Shown here in pieces: positions 1 to 9,532 of a stretch of 64,000 nucleotides of DNA; the stretch's first letter is position 1; every line of letters starts with the position of its first letter. The translations under genes were made by a program, and so were the position numbers. Source of the stretch: Bacteroidaceae bacterium (GTDB taxonomy: Bacteria > Bacteroidota > Bacteroidia > Bacteroidales > Bacteroidaceae); assembly GCA_017560125.1 (NCBI GenBank), contig JAFYOS010000008.1:54141-118140 (forward strand), read 5' to 3'. The notes beneath the pieces were generated by a model. It was not told the DNA's origin. It worked only from the letters and a program-made list of their open reading frames with translations, and searched no databases.

Positions 1-2
1 AG

Positions 3-734
3 ACGATAACCCCCGAGACGGCAGAGCCCACCCTGTCGAGCATAGGCGACGACAAGAGCATACACCTGTGGATTAAGCCCGACGAGTGCAAGCTGTCGCT
101 ACAGATACACCCCATAGGAAAGACCTATTGGCTGCAAGCCGACCGCCGATGGCAGCGAGTAGCCATCGACTGCCCCGCCACCGCCGACGACGAAGAGGCA
201 GCCTACATGAACGATTTCATCATGATAGCCTTCGTCTATAGCTCAGCCTTCCACGGCGCGGCAACCATACATGCATCGTCGGTAGCCATCGCGGGCGAAG
301 GCTGCGCCTTCATAGGCCACTCGGGCATAGGCAAAAGCACCCATTCGGGGCTGTGGCTGCGCCACATTGCCGGCACACGCCTGCTGAACGACGACCAGCC
401 CGTAGTGCGCATCCATGCCGACGGCACCACCCGCATCTACGGCTCGCCCTGGAGCGGCAAGACCGACTGCTATCGCAACGAAGGGGCCAACCTGCGCGCA
501 CTTTTCTTCATGCAGCAGAGCACCGAGAACAGCGCAACCCGCCTGACGGCACTCGAAATATACCAACGACTGCTGAAAGCCACCTCGCTCATCGGCCGCG
601 ACACTGCTACCTTCGGAGCCATAAGCCACACACAGGCAGCCATCAGCAGCAGCGTCCCCGGCTATCTGCTCAAGAACAGCCCCACCGAGGAGGCCGCCCG
701 CCTGAGCCACAAAACCTTCACAGACAACCCATAG
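3..734 (+). CDS. HPr kinase-like (HprK-related) protein, 5' end outside window
   Basis: The reading frame is open from the first bases of the window, so the N-terminus is missing. Sequence shows a P-loop GHSGIGKST followed about 20 residues later by LLNDDQPVV, the arrangement of HPr kinase/phosphorylase and the related PEP-carboxykinase fold (P-loop, then an Asp-Asp that binds metal). A later SPWSGKTD segment fits the substrate side of that fold. Canonical HprK is longer and phosphorylates HPr; these shortened relatives in polysaccharide loci have no established substrate. The stop codon is 3 nt before the HAD hydrolase start, and the export genes follow, so it belongs to the capsule operon. 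GC-rich like the next three genes. Family assignment is fairly secure, the function is inferred. Confidence 0.75.
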   Translation, partial: TITPETAEPTLSSIGDDKSIHLWIKPDECKLSLQIHPIGKTYWLQADRRWQRVAIDCPATADDEEAAYMNDFIMIAFVYSSAFHGAATIHASSVAIAGEGCAFIGHSGIGKSTHSGLWLRHIAGTRLLNDDQPVVRIHADGTTRIYGSPWSGKTDCYRNEGANLRALFFMQQSTENSATRLTALEIYQRLLKATSLIGRDTATFGAISHTQAAISSSVPGYLLKNSPTEEAARLSHKTFTDNP

Positions 735-737
735 ACC

Positions 738-1145
738 ATGACCATAGCCGTTGATTTCGATGGCACCATAGTGGAGCATCGCTACCCCGCCATCGGGCCC
801 GAGATTCCCTTCGCCATCGACACCCTGAAACTGCTTATCGCCCATCGCCACAAGATAATCCTGTGGACCGTGCGCGAAGGCGCCCTGCTCGACGAAGCCG
901 TGGACTACTGCAAGCAGCGCGGACTGGAATTCTATGCCATAAACAGGAACTACCCCGAAGAGGCCGCCACACACGAAGGCTATTCGCGCAAGCTGCAAGC
1001 CGAGCTCTTCATCGACGACCGCAACATAGGCGGCCTGCCCTCGTGGCCCGACATCTATCGCATGATAGAGGGCAAGGAGGCACCCCGTGGCACAAGCAGC
1101 CGCGGCGGCACATTCACCACGATACTGAAAAAAATATTCCGATAA
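738..1145 (+). CDS. Small HAD-family hydrolase (BT0820-like)
   Basis: A 135-residue HAD-superfamily protein. Motif I is DFDGTIV at residues 6-12 with both catalytic aspartates, motif II is the Thr in LWTVREG, and an acidic FIDDRNIGG near residue 112 serves as motif III/IV. The cap is minimal, as in the small Bacteroides hydrolases of the BT0820 type. It probably hydrolyses a phosphate ester, but the substrate is unknown. It lies 3 nt after the HprK-like gene and 12 nt before the export lipoprotein gene, which suggests co-transcription and a role in precursor or phospho-signal turnover in the capsule locus (inference). Confidence 0.8.
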   Translation: MTIAVDFDGTIVEHRYPAIGPEIPFAIDTLKLLIAHRHKIILWTVREGALLDEAVDYCKQRGLEFYAINRNYPEEAATHEGYSRKLQAELFIDDRNIGGLPSWPDIYRMIEGKEAPRGTSSRGGTFTTILKKIFR

Positions 1146-1157
1146 AACACAACCCAC

Positions 1158-1949
1158 ATGAATAAAATCAAACTACTCCTGCTCATCATTCTCCCCATGC
1201 TCATGTTGCAAGGATGCACATCCTACAAAAACTCCATCTACATGGGCGGCAGCGAAGCAATCCAAGCAGTCGAAAACAGCAAGTACGAGTATCGCATAAT
1301 GCCCAAGGACGAGCTCACCATCACCATCAGCACATCCGACGCAATAGCCTCGGCCCCCTTCTATCGCAAGATAGGCCAGGATCGCACACAGACCAACAAC
1401 CACCAAGGCATGCAGAACGCCAAGCTGCTCGACTACCTGGTCGATAACAACGGTAACATCGACTACCCCGGACTGGGCATGCTCCACGTCGAGGGGCTCA
1501 CCACCCGCGAGTGCGAAGCCATGATGCGCGACGAGCTGCAAAAATATCTTACAGAAAAGCCCAACGTAACGGTGCGCGTTTCCAATTTCAAGGTGAGCAT
1601 CTTGGGCGAGGTGAACCGCCCCGGCACATACACCATAGACGACGAGCGCATAACCATCTTCCAAGCGCTTGCCCTTGCCGGCGACATGACACTCTTCTCG
1701 AAGCGCAACGAGGTGCAACTGCTGCGCGAAGGCGCCGACGGCAAGCTCGGCATCAACAAGCTCGACCTCACCAGCGCCGACATCACCACATCGCCCTTCT
1801 ACTACATGCAGCAGAACGATGTCCTCTACGTGCGCCCCACCAAGAACAAAGTACATTCGAGCATCTTCAACAGCAACTCCACCATGTGGACAAGCCTCGT
1901 AAGTGCTGCTATATCAATAGCATCGCTCTTCATCATCGTATATTACTAA
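1158..1949 (+). CDS. Wza-like polysaccharide export lipoprotein
   Basis: A 263-residue protein with a lipoprotein signal peptide (lipobox LMLQGC, Cys at residue 20). It then has a Poly_export/SLBB layout: MPKDELTITI near residue 50, GNIDYPGLG near 95, and one SLBB-like segment (VSILGEVNRPGTY, about residues 148-160). A single hydrophobic helix closes the protein (SLVSAAISIASLFIIVYY), typical of Bacteroidetes members. Known role: the outer-membrane/periplasmic exit channel for capsular or exopolysaccharide, working with the Wzc-like kinase encoded 24 nt downstream. Start chosen at MNKIKLL because it gives an intact signal peptide. Confidence 0.9.
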   Translation: MNKIKLLLLIILPMLMLQGCTSYKNSIYMGGSEAIQAVENSKYEYRIMPKDELTITISTSDAIASAPFYRKIGQDRTQTNNHQGMQNAKLLDYLVDNNGNIDYPGLGMLHVEGLTTRECEAMMRDELQKYLTEKPNVTVRVSNFKVSILGEVNRPGTYTIDDERITIFQALALAGDMTLFSKRNEVQLLREGADGKLGINKLDLTSADITTSPFYYMQQNDVLYVRPTKNKVHSSIFNSNSTMWTSLVSAAISIASLFIIVYY

Positions 1950-1973
1950 ACAGCCACTCAACACCATCCACAC

Positions 1974-4406
1974 ATGACAAAAGAAAATTACAGCGACATA
2001 TTCCCCGAGGAGAACAAGCCCGTCGATTACAAGAAAATAATTTTCGAATACCTGCTCTATTGGCCCTTCATAGCACTGTGCCTTGTAGTAGCCCTGGCCT
2101 GCTCCTACGTATATCTGCGCTACCAGACCCCGGTTTACAAAGTGAACTCCACCGTGCTCATCAAACAGGGCGAAAAGAGCAAAGTGTCGCCCGTGGCACA
2201 AATGGCGCTGATGCAGGATTTGACCTCGTTCTCCATGGCCAACAACTTCGAGAACGAAGTAGAGATTATACAATCCTTCTCGCTGATAAAAAAAGTTGTC
2301 AACACCCTGGGACTATACATCGACCACGAAAAGAGCAACAAGTTCAGCTACAGCCTACCGCTCTACAACAACTCGCCCATACAGGTGTGGATGAGCCCCG
2401 AGGACGCCGAGGCACTCCCCTCGCTGCTGCAGGTGCAGTTTGCCCGCACAGAGAGCAACCAGATAACAGCCACCATCAACTACACCGACGACGAGGGCGA
2501 ACAGAACCTGAGCAAGACATTCGAGAAACTGCCCGCCGTGTTCATCACCCCCGTGGGTAACCTGAGCATAAAAAGCATATGCGACACCCTGCCCGACGAA
2601 GCGCTCGACATATTACCACAGATAAAGGCCACCATAGCCCCGCCCTCGTTGGTAGCCGACAGCTACAAAGGCAGCCTATCGGCCACACCTACAAGCGAAT
2701 ACACATCGATAGTGCAGTTGTCGCTCTACGACACCAACCGCATGCGAGGCATCGATTTCCTGAACATGCTTGTATCTATCTACAACAACGATGCCAACGA
2801 AGATAAGAACCAGGTAGCCATGCGCACAGCCGAGTTCATCGACGAGCGCATACGCGTCATCAACGAAGAGCTGAGCACCACCGAGAGCGAACTGGCCAAC
2901 TACAAGCAACGCGCCGGCCTCACCGACCTGAGCACCAATGCCCAGCTGGCACTGAAGGAGAACTCCGAGTACGACCAAAAGCGAGCCGAGAACATCAACC
3001 AACTGCGCCTCATAGGCCACCTGCGCAAATACATCGAGAACCCCGAGAACAACAACGAGGTAATTCCCGCCAACGTAGGCCTCACCGACCACGCACTCAC
3101 AAACATCATAGGACAATACAACGAAATGATTGTCGAGCGCAAGCGCCTGCTGCGCACCTCAAAGGTGACAAGCCCCGCGGTAATAAACCTCGACGCCTCA
3201 ATAACAGCAACCCGCAACACAGTGCTGGCAACGGTCGAGAGCCTCGAGAAAGCCCTGCAGATAACCCGCAACAACCTCGATGTGGAGGCAGGCAAGTTCC
3301 GCACAAAAATCAGCAACACACCCAAGCAGGAACGCGAGCTGCGCGACATCAGCCGCCAGCAAGAGATTAAGGCCAACCTCTACCTGTTGCTGTTGCAGAA
3401 GCGCGAGGAGAACGCCATCACCCTTGCAGCCAAGGCCAACAACGGCCGCATAGTGGAGGAGGCACGCGCCGGCAAGCACCACGTAGCGCCCAACAAGCGC
3501 AACACCTACATGGTAGCCTTCATTTTGGGCTTGCTGTTCCCCATAGGATGCATATGGATTATACACGCCCTGCGTTTCAGAATAGAGGGGCGCGAGGATG
3601 TGCAAAACATCACCGACGCCACCATCGTAGGCGACATACCACAGGTGAAACAAAAATCGGCCGTAGGCGTCGTCGTGCGCGAAAACTGCAACGGACTGAT
3701 GGAGGAAACCTTCCGCAGCCTGCGCACCAACCTGCTCTACATGTTAGAGGAGGGACAGCAAGTAATGCTCTTCACCTCTACCACATCGAACGAAGGCAAG
3801 AGCTTCAACGCAGCCAACCTTGCAGCCAGCCTCGCATTCATGGGCAAAAAAACCATCGTCGTGGGCCTCGACATACGCAACCCGAGCCTGACAAGACTAT
3901 TCGACATAGCCAACAAGGAGCATGGAATAACCGAATACCTTTCGGCACCCTCATCGACCGACCTGTTGAAGCTGTGCCGTCAATCGACCACCTCGCCCAA
4001 CCTCTATGTACTCCCCTGTGGCACCATCCCCCCCAACCCCACAGAGCTGGTATCGCGCCCCTCGTTGGAGAAGGCTATCGAGACGCTGAAACAACATTTC
4101 GAATACGTAATAGTCGATTCGGCCCCCATAGGCATGGTCACCGACACCCGCATCATAGCCCGCGCGTGCGACCTGTGCGTATATATATGCCGTGCCGACC
4201 ACACCCGCAAGAACGAATTCGAGCTCATTAACGAACTGGTGCGCGACGAGAAACTACCCCGTTTCTGCGTGCTGGTAAACGGCATCGACATGGACAAGCG
4301 CAAAAACGGCTATTACTACGGCTATGGCCGATATGCAAAATATGGCAAATATGGCTATGCCCGCAAATATGGTCATAGCTACGGATATACCAAAGACGAA
4401 GAGTAA
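1974..4406 (+). CDS. Wzc-like chain-length determinant and BY-kinase
   Basis: An 810-residue inner-membrane co-polymerase. A Wzz-type N-terminal region has a membrane helix near residues 27-48, followed by a long periplasmic coiled-coil region (about 270-480) and a second helix near 510-530. The cytoplasmic C-terminal domain is a bacterial tyrosine kinase: Walker A SNEGKS near 600, Walker A' VVGLDIRNP and Walker B VIVDSAPIG. The tail is extremely Tyr-rich, with 11 tyrosines in the last 33 residues, as expected for autophosphorylation. It controls polymer length and export together with the Wza-like protein just upstream. The gene is GC-rich; base composition collapses directly after it. Confidence 0.93.
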   Translation: MTKENYSDIFPEENKPVDYKKIIFEYLLYWPFIALCLVVALACSYVYLRYQTPVYKVNSTVLIKQGEKSKVSPVAQMALMQDLTSFSMANNFENEVEIIQSFSLIKKVVNTLGLYIDHEKSNKFSYSLPLYNNSPIQVWMSPEDAEALPSLLQVQFARTESNQITATINYTDDEGEQNLSKTFEKLPAVFITPVGNLSIKSICDTLPDEALDILPQIKATIAPPSLVADSYKGSLSATPTSEYTSIVQLSLYDTNRMRGIDFLNMLVSIYNNDANEDKNQVAMRTAEFIDERIRVINEELSTTESELANYKQRAGLTDLSTNAQLALKENSEYDQKRAENINQLRLIGHLRKYIENPENNNEVIPANVGLTDHALTNIIGQYNEMIVERKRLLRTSKVTSPAVINLDASITATRNTVLATVESLEKALQITRNNLDVEAGKFRTKISNTPKQERELRDISRQQEIKANLYLLLLQKREENAITLAAKANNGRIVEEARAGKHHVAPNKRNTYMVAFILGLLFPIGCIWIIHALRFRIEGREDVQNITDATIVGDIPQVKQKSAVGVVVRENCNGLMEETFRSLRTNLLYMLEEGQQVMLFTSTTSNEGKSFNAANLAASLAFMGKKTIVVGLDIRNPSLTRLFDIANKEHGITEYLSAPSSTDLLKLCRQSTTSPNLYVLPCGTIPPNPTELVSRPSLEKAIETLKQHFEYVIVDSAPIGMVTDTRIIARACDLCVYICRADHTRKNEFELINELVRDEKLPRFCVLVNGIDMDKRKNGYYYGYGRYAKYGKYGYARKYGHSYGYTKDEE

Positions 4407-4412
4407 TCGAAG

Positions 4413-4460
4413 ACACCCCCATTTGGGCACTGCAGGGCCCGAAATGGGGTGTTTCTTGTA
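4413..4460 (+). terminator. Hairpin between export genes and variable block (terminator or attenuator)
   Basis: Arms ACACCCCCATTTGGGC and GCCCGAAATGGGGTGT pair with small bulges and are followed by TTTCTTG. It begins 7 nt after the kinase stop codon and lies 42 nt before the polymerase start, exactly where GC content drops. The T-tract is weak, so partial read-through (attenuation) is more likely than full termination, since the downstream genes show no promoter of their own that I can see. Confidence 0.6.
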
Positions 4461-4494
4461 TATATAGCACACAGTAAACCCATTTTCACTACAA

Positions 4495-6027
4495 ATGGAT
4501 AAAATCAAGAGGTACGGCAATCTAATTATTACAGTTTGCATTATCCTTGAAATGCTCATATGGCCATCCATAAATAATTTTTTTGGATGCTTAATGACTT
4601 TAATCGTTTGGGTTATCTTCAGCAAGATAGGACTCAACGAAAAAGTTATTAAGGAGCATACATTCGCATGGGGTGTATTTTTATCAATGAGCCTATATAG
4701 AATTCTTCCTCTTATAGCAACAATGCTGGAGGGGCATTCTATTGGATATAATTTCATACTTCCTTTAAGTACATATGGCGGAGAAACTTTGCTTTATCTT
4801 ATATCTACATTAGCATTCTATTTAGCGATAAAGCAGAAAAACCCATTACCGCACTTAAAAAACATTTTATTTCGTTGCGGCTTCTATGATCCCGCCAATA
4901 ACAAAATATTATGGGTTATAGGGTTTATTGGCTTAGCTCTTAAAATATATACTACGATAAATTATATCGAATATGGCAATGTTATAGGAAAATTACTTAT
5001 CGGATTTACTTTCTTACAATATGCTCCGATACTTATATTTTTCCCAAGATTGATAGGATATAACACATGTAATAAAATTGTTGTTATAAACAAAGGATGT
5101 ATTATATACACAATAGTATTAGTAGTAGCGTCATTCACGACAAATAGCCGCGAAGCTATGATAGAACCGATTGGCACTTTTGTGTTATTGCTATTTTTAT
5201 CATATATAAATAGCAATAAAAACATCCGCAGCGCAATCAATAAAAAATACATAATTATTGGATTTTTTATTGCGATTTTTGCCATACCCATAATTAACGA
5301 CATATCGCTTGCGATGCTATATAATAGACAGTTTAGAACTAACGATAACAGAGCAGAACTTTTCATAAAAACTCTTGACACATTTCGCGACGAAAAAAAA
5401 ATGGAAGAGTTGCGATATTTAAAAGAGAAAAAAGACAAAACACAAGAAGGACAAGCCATAAATTCAACAACATGGTCAGAAACCTATGTAAAGAACTTTG
5501 CATTAAATAGATATTGTAATTTAAAAATTACTGACAACACACTATACCACGCAAAAAAAGTTGGATTTGCGAACAAACAAATGTTTAATGATTTGTGGAT
5601 TGAAGTTATAGCATTATTGCCAACTCCCATACTTAAATTTATAGGAGTGAATTACGATAAAAATGTCCGATATTCACGCGGCGACAAATTGAAGGCTTTA
5701 TCTACAAATCGACATCCGTCTAGCTCATTTCTTATAACTAGTCATTTAGCAGATGGACTTTTAACATTTGGATATTGGTATTTTCCTATTGAATTTATAT
5801 TATGCTTTATTCGTTTTATATTTTTGGATACATTTTTGCTTAGACACAAAGGTAAAATATACTACTCTATATTCGGTTTAATAACAATATTCTCAATCTT
5901 TGGTATGTTTAGACATGCAGGTGGTTGTAGCGATATTTTAAATTATATGTTTCGCGGATATTGGCAAGATGTAATTTTGTTCACAATAGGATTCGCATTA
6001 TTAAAAAAAGTAGTCGCAAAAAAATGA
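4495..6027 (+). CDS. Wzy-like O-antigen/capsule repeat-unit polymerase
   Basis: A 510-residue, very hydrophobic protein with at least ten probable transmembrane segments. A large hydrophilic loop lies between about residues 285 and 400, the layout of repeat-unit polymerases (Wzy, oligosaccharide repeat-unit polymerase family). No catalytic motif can be verified by eye because Wzy proteins diverge strongly. The position after Wza/Wzc and before transferases and flippase supports the call. Coding sequence is very AT-rich compared with the preceding kinase gene, pointing to horizontal acquisition. Its stop overlaps the next start (ATGA). Confidence 0.8.
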   Translation: MDKIKRYGNLIITVCIILEMLIWPSINNFFGCLMTLIVWVIFSKIGLNEKVIKEHTFAWGVFLSMSLYRILPLIATMLEGHSIGYNFILPLSTYGGETLLYLISTLAFYLAIKQKNPLPHLKNILFRCGFYDPANNKILWVIGFIGLALKIYTTINYIEYGNVIGKLLIGFTFLQYAPILIFFPRLIGYNTCNKIVVINKGCIIYTIVLVVASFTTNSREAMIEPIGTFVLLLFLSYINSNKNIRSAINKKYIIIGFFIAIFAIPIINDISLAMLYNRQFRTNDNRAELFIKTLDTFRDEKKMEELRYLKEKKDKTQEGQAINSTTWSETYVKNFALNRYCNLKITDNTLYHAKKVGFANKQMFNDLWIEVIALLPTPILKFIGVNYDKNVRYSRGDKLKALSTNRHPSSSFLITSHLADGLLTFGYWYFPIEFILCFIRFIFLDTFLLRHKGKIYYSIFGLITIFSIFGMFRHAGGCSDILNYMFRGYWQDVILFTIGFALLKKVVAKK

Positions 6028-7010
6028 AAATTCTCTACATCTACAGACATCCAAATATGGGCTATTCTATTGGTAAGGTATTCCGCCCAATAGAAGAAGA
6101 AATGAAAAAACATGCCGAAGTAGATTCTATATATCTGCCAGTGCCCAATTACAGCTTACAAGGGTTGTGGAGAAATATTAGATATGCAAGGGAATGTTGC
6201 AGAAAGAAAAAATACGACATTGTACACATAACAGGTACAGAACATTATTTACTTCCTTTTCTAAATAGACAAAAAGTAGTTGTTACAGTTCACGATTTCG
6301 GTTCTATAGTAGTACATAATCCTATAAAAGCTTTTTTCAAAAACCTGTTATTTATCAACACATTGAAATTTGCAGATGTTGTTACATGTATTTCCGATAA
6401 AACGAAAGACGAATTACATAGTTTAATTCGCAACATAAAACAAGCTACTACAATCTATAATCCGGTAGGGCCGGAATTTAAATTTAAGCCTAAAAAGTTT
6501 AATATAGATAACCCGATAATATTACACATAGGAACCAAATCGAATAAAAATTTAGAAAACACAATTAAAGCTCTTGCCGGCATAAAATGCCATTTGAGAA
6601 TAATTGGAGAACTTACACCTACTCAAAAAGAGAATCTACAACATTGCAACATAGAATACACCAATGTATGGGGATTGTCCGATGAAGATATTCTAAAAGA
6701 ATACGAAAATTGCGACATTGTAAATTTCCCATCGTTATACGAAGGATTCGGAATGCCTATTATTGAAGGTCAAAGCGTGGGATGTGCTGTTCTTACAAGT
6801 AACATATCACCAATGAAAGAAGTAGCAGCGGATGCTGCGGTATTGGTTAATCCAACATGCCCGGAAAGCATACGAAAAGGATATGAAACATTATTAAGCA
6901 ATCCTGAAAAATATATAGAAAAAGGACTTGAAAATATAAAAAGGTTTACACTTTCTCGTATTTCAAAAGAATATTTAGAAATCTATAATAAAATAATACG
7001 AAGATTGTAA
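6024..7010 (+). CDS. Glycosyltransferase family 4
   Basis: A GT-B retaining transferase of 328 residues. Start chosen at ATG 6024 (MKILYIYRHPN), which overlaps the polymerase stop in an ATGA; an in-frame ATG at 5961 would add 21 residues inside the polymerase gene and spoil the N-terminal Rossmann strand. The C-terminal GT4 signature EGFGMPIIE (EX7E type) is clear near residue 250, with ILHIGTKSNKN as the first strand of the second domain. It adds a sugar to the lipid-linked repeat unit at the cytoplasmic face; donor and acceptor are unknown. AT-rich, same block as its neighbours. Confidence 0.9.
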   Translation: MKILYIYRHPNMGYSIGKVFRPIEEEMKKHAEVDSIYLPVPNYSLQGLWRNIRYARECCRKKKYDIVHITGTEHYLLPFLNRQKVVVTVHDFGSIVVHNPIKAFFKNLLFINTLKFADVVTCISDKTKDELHSLIRNIKQATTIYNPVGPEFKFKPKKFNIDNPIILHIGTKSNKNLENTIKALAGIKCHLRIIGELTPTQKENLQHCNIEYTNVWGLSDEDILKEYENCDIVNFPSLYEGFGMPIIEGQSVGCAVLTSNISPMKEVAADAAVLVNPTCPESIRKGYETLLSNPEKYIEKGLENIKRFTLSRISKEYLEIYNKIIRRL

Positions 7011-7145
7011 TATCAAACCAAATGTGAATTAACTCATTTATGTGAACAAATAATTCCAAAAACATTTAATAGATAGTCTATTTATACACTTAGACGACAC
7101 TAATATAGTGTTTCTTGATTTCACGTTGCAAATAAAAGCTAACCA

Positions 7146-8579
7146 ATGCAATCAACAAAGCGACAAACATTTTCCGGAGTTCTGTGGAGTGCCATTGAAC
7201 GCTTTTCGGTTCAAGGTATTCAATTTATACTCTCTTTTGTTATAGCCCGCCAATTGCTACCATCCGATTATGGATTGGTAGCAATGTTGTCTATATTCAT
7301 GGTTGTAGCACAAATATTCGTAGATTCGGGATTTTCAAATGCACTAATACAAAAACAAAATCGAAGTAAAGCCGATTTTTCAACCGTCTTCTATTTTAAC
7401 ATAGCAGTTGGTATTTTAATGTATTTGGTGCTTTTAGTTTCAGCACCCTACATAGCTTCTTTCTACAACCAACCTATTTTAATTGAAATAATCGGATGGA
7501 TGGGATTGAACCTGATAATCACTTCCTTGTCAACGGTTCAACGAACTATATTGACCATAGATTTAGATTTTCGGCGACAAGCATTTATTTCGTTGACAGC
7601 AGTTATTCTTAGTGGTTCTACAGCCGTTTATATGGCGATGAATGGCTATGGTGTTTGGGCGTTGGTTGTACAAAGCCTAATGACAAATGGAATAAACACA
7701 TTGCTATTATGGATAACCTCTAAATGGCATCCTGAATGGTTGTTCTCTTTGAGCTCATTCAAGAATTTATTCTCATTCGGTTCAAAAATATTGATGGGAG
7801 GACTATTACACAATATATATACAAATATATACACATTAGTTATTGGAAAAATATTCCCCATTCAAGAATTAGGTTTGTATAATAGAGCATCAACTTTATC
7901 GCAATTCCCATCTACAAATATTACCAGTATTATTGGTAGGGTTTTATATCCAGTATTATGCAGACTACAAGAAAACAATAGTATATTGACCGAAAAATTC
8001 TATACATTCATTCGCTTATCTTCATACATTGTATTTCCGTTAATGATTGGATTGGCTGTACTTTCCGAGCCTTTTATTCGCATAATTCTAACAGAAAAAT
8101 GGATTGGGGCTGTTCCATACATTCAAATACTCTGTCTTGCATATATGTGGGATCCTGTTATGCGAATGAGTTGGGATTTGCTTAATGTAAAACACCGCAG
8201 TGACTATTCATTAAAATCGGAAATTATTAAGAAAATTGCTGCTGTTACATATTTATTATGCTCCATTCCATTTGGAGTAAAAGCAATGTGCGTAGGATTA
8301 GTGCTATATGCATTCACCGATTTATTTATAATCCTTCAGTTTACAAAAAAAATATTGCCCGAGGTAACTATTTGGAATCATACAAAAAATTTACTCCCAT
8401 TATTTGTTCAATCATTATTGATGGGGTTGGGAATATATTTGTTTATTCATATATTCACAAATTCATGGCTCCAACTATTCGGAGGATTAACAATAGGAAT
8501 AGCCATATACATTATCTTGTCAATATTTATGAGCAAGAAAGAACTTCAATATATTATTAATTTAGCAAAAAGGAAATAA
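7146..8579 (+). CDS. Wzx-like flippase (MOP superfamily, WzxC-type)
   Basis: A 477-residue multispanning protein with about 12-14 hydrophobic segments. The opening (SGVLWSAIERFSVQGIQF, then LLPSDYGLVAM) is typical of WzxC/RfbX-type polysaccharide flippases of the MOP superfamily. It moves undecaprenyl-linked repeat units across the inner membrane for the polymerase encoded two genes upstream. A 135-nt AT-rich gap precedes it, where I see no gene and no convincing promoter. The GT8 gene starts 1 nt after its stop. Confidence 0.9.
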   Translation: MQSTKRQTFSGVLWSAIERFSVQGIQFILSFVIARQLLPSDYGLVAMLSIFMVVAQIFVDSGFSNALIQKQNRSKADFSTVFYFNIAVGILMYLVLLVSAPYIASFYNQPILIEIIGWMGLNLIITSLSTVQRTILTIDLDFRRQAFISLTAVILSGSTAVYMAMNGYGVWALVVQSLMTNGINTLLLWITSKWHPEWLFSLSSFKNLFSFGSKILMGGLLHNIYTNIYTLVIGKIFPIQELGLYNRASTLSQFPSTNITSIIGRVLYPVLCRLQENNSILTEKFYTFIRLSSYIVFPLMIGLAVLSEPFIRIILTEKWIGAVPYIQILCLAYMWDPVMRMSWDLLNVKHRSDYSLKSEIIKKIAAVTYLLCSIPFGVKAMCVGLVLYAFTDLFIILQFTKKILPEVTIWNHTKNLLPLFVQSLLMGLGIYLFIHIFTNSWLQLFGGLTIGIAIYIILSIFMSKKELQYIINLAKRK

Positions 8580-8580
8580 T

Positions 8581-9522
8581 ATGAATATTGTATGTTGTAC
8601 AGACCATAATTACGTTATGCCTACCGGTGTAATGATGTGTTCTGTTTGTGAAAATAATCACGATTGTGAAGTATTCTTTCATGTAATATGCAACGACGAT
8701 GTAACAGAAGAGGATAAAAGAGATTTAACAGATATTGCTCATCAATACAATAATCGCATATGTTTTCATTCGGTTAACATTGAAGTACCAAGCTGTTTTA
8801 CAATAAAAAAAGAAAACCAACCTAAACACATTACAATTTCGGCATATTATCGTTTATTCTTGACAGAAATTCTTCCGAATGATATTGAAAAGGTGCTTTA
8901 TTTGGACTCCGATATCATTGTACGACATTCATTGCATGAAATGTACAATACAGATATAAAAGATTATGCAGCAGGGGTAGTGACAGACATGGGCGATGGC
9001 AATTTGGCCTTTTATAACTACTTGAGATATTCTCCTAAATATGGTTATTTTAATTCCGGAGTTATATTGATTAATTTATCATATTGGAAAGAACATAATA
9101 TATTACAAGATTATATTGATTTTGCGACACAATACCCAGAACGCATCATATTGCACGACCAGGATATAATGAATTACGTATTGAAAGACAAAAAGAAACA
9201 AATACCATTAACATACAATTTTCAACATGGTTTCTTATTCAAAAAATTAGGAATATCATGGGAATATGAGGATGAATTGAATGAAGCCATAAAAAATCCT
9301 TACATATTGCATTTTACAGGTAAAAAACCTTGGGTTCATGGTTGTGACCATCCATACAGGGAAGAATATACAAAATACAAAAAAATGACAATATGGAAAG
9401 ATACGCCATTAAGAAAAGCACCTAAGACTACTTGGAAAACCAAAATAAAAAATTCACTAATCGGTCTTGGTGTTATGAGGGACGATAAACCTCAGTATAT
9501 ATCCGTTCCTTCATTAAAATAA
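8581..9522 (+). CDS. Glycosyltransferase family 8
   Basis: A 313-residue protein with GT8 (LgtC/glycogenin-like) features. MNIVCCTDHNYVMPTGVMMCS is the nucleotide-binding opening (first strand and helix), LYLDSDIIV near residue 105 holds the DXD metal-binding motif, YFNSGVILIN is near residue 158, and LHFTGKKPW plus a C-terminal HG motif are near residue 242. Retaining hexosyl transfer from a nucleotide sugar is expected; the exact sugar cannot be told. It is located between flippase and UDP-galactopyranose mutase in the AT-rich block. Confidence 0.9.
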   Translation: MNIVCCTDHNYVMPTGVMMCSVCENNHDCEVFFHVICNDDVTEEDKRDLTDIAHQYNNRICFHSVNIEVPSCFTIKKENQPKHITISAYYRLFLTEILPNDIEKVLYLDSDIIVRHSLHEMYNTDIKDYAAGVVTDMGDGNLAFYNYLRYSPKYGYFNSGVILINLSYWKEHNILQDYIDFATQYPERIILHDQDIMNYVLKDKKKQIPLTYNFQHGFLFKKLGISWEYEDELNEAIKNPYILHFTGKKPWVHGCDHPYREEYTKYKKMTIWKDTPLRKAPKTTWKTKIKNSLIGLGVMRDDKPQYISVPSLK

Positions 9523-9532
9523 TACGTTTTAT

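Noticed and set aside
243-1157. 304-codon minus-strand frame across the start of the capsule locus
   Set aside because: It runs opposite two well-recognised genes (HprK-like, HAD) and is low-complexity Ala/Gly/Val rich, typical of an antisense shadow in GC-rich DNA.
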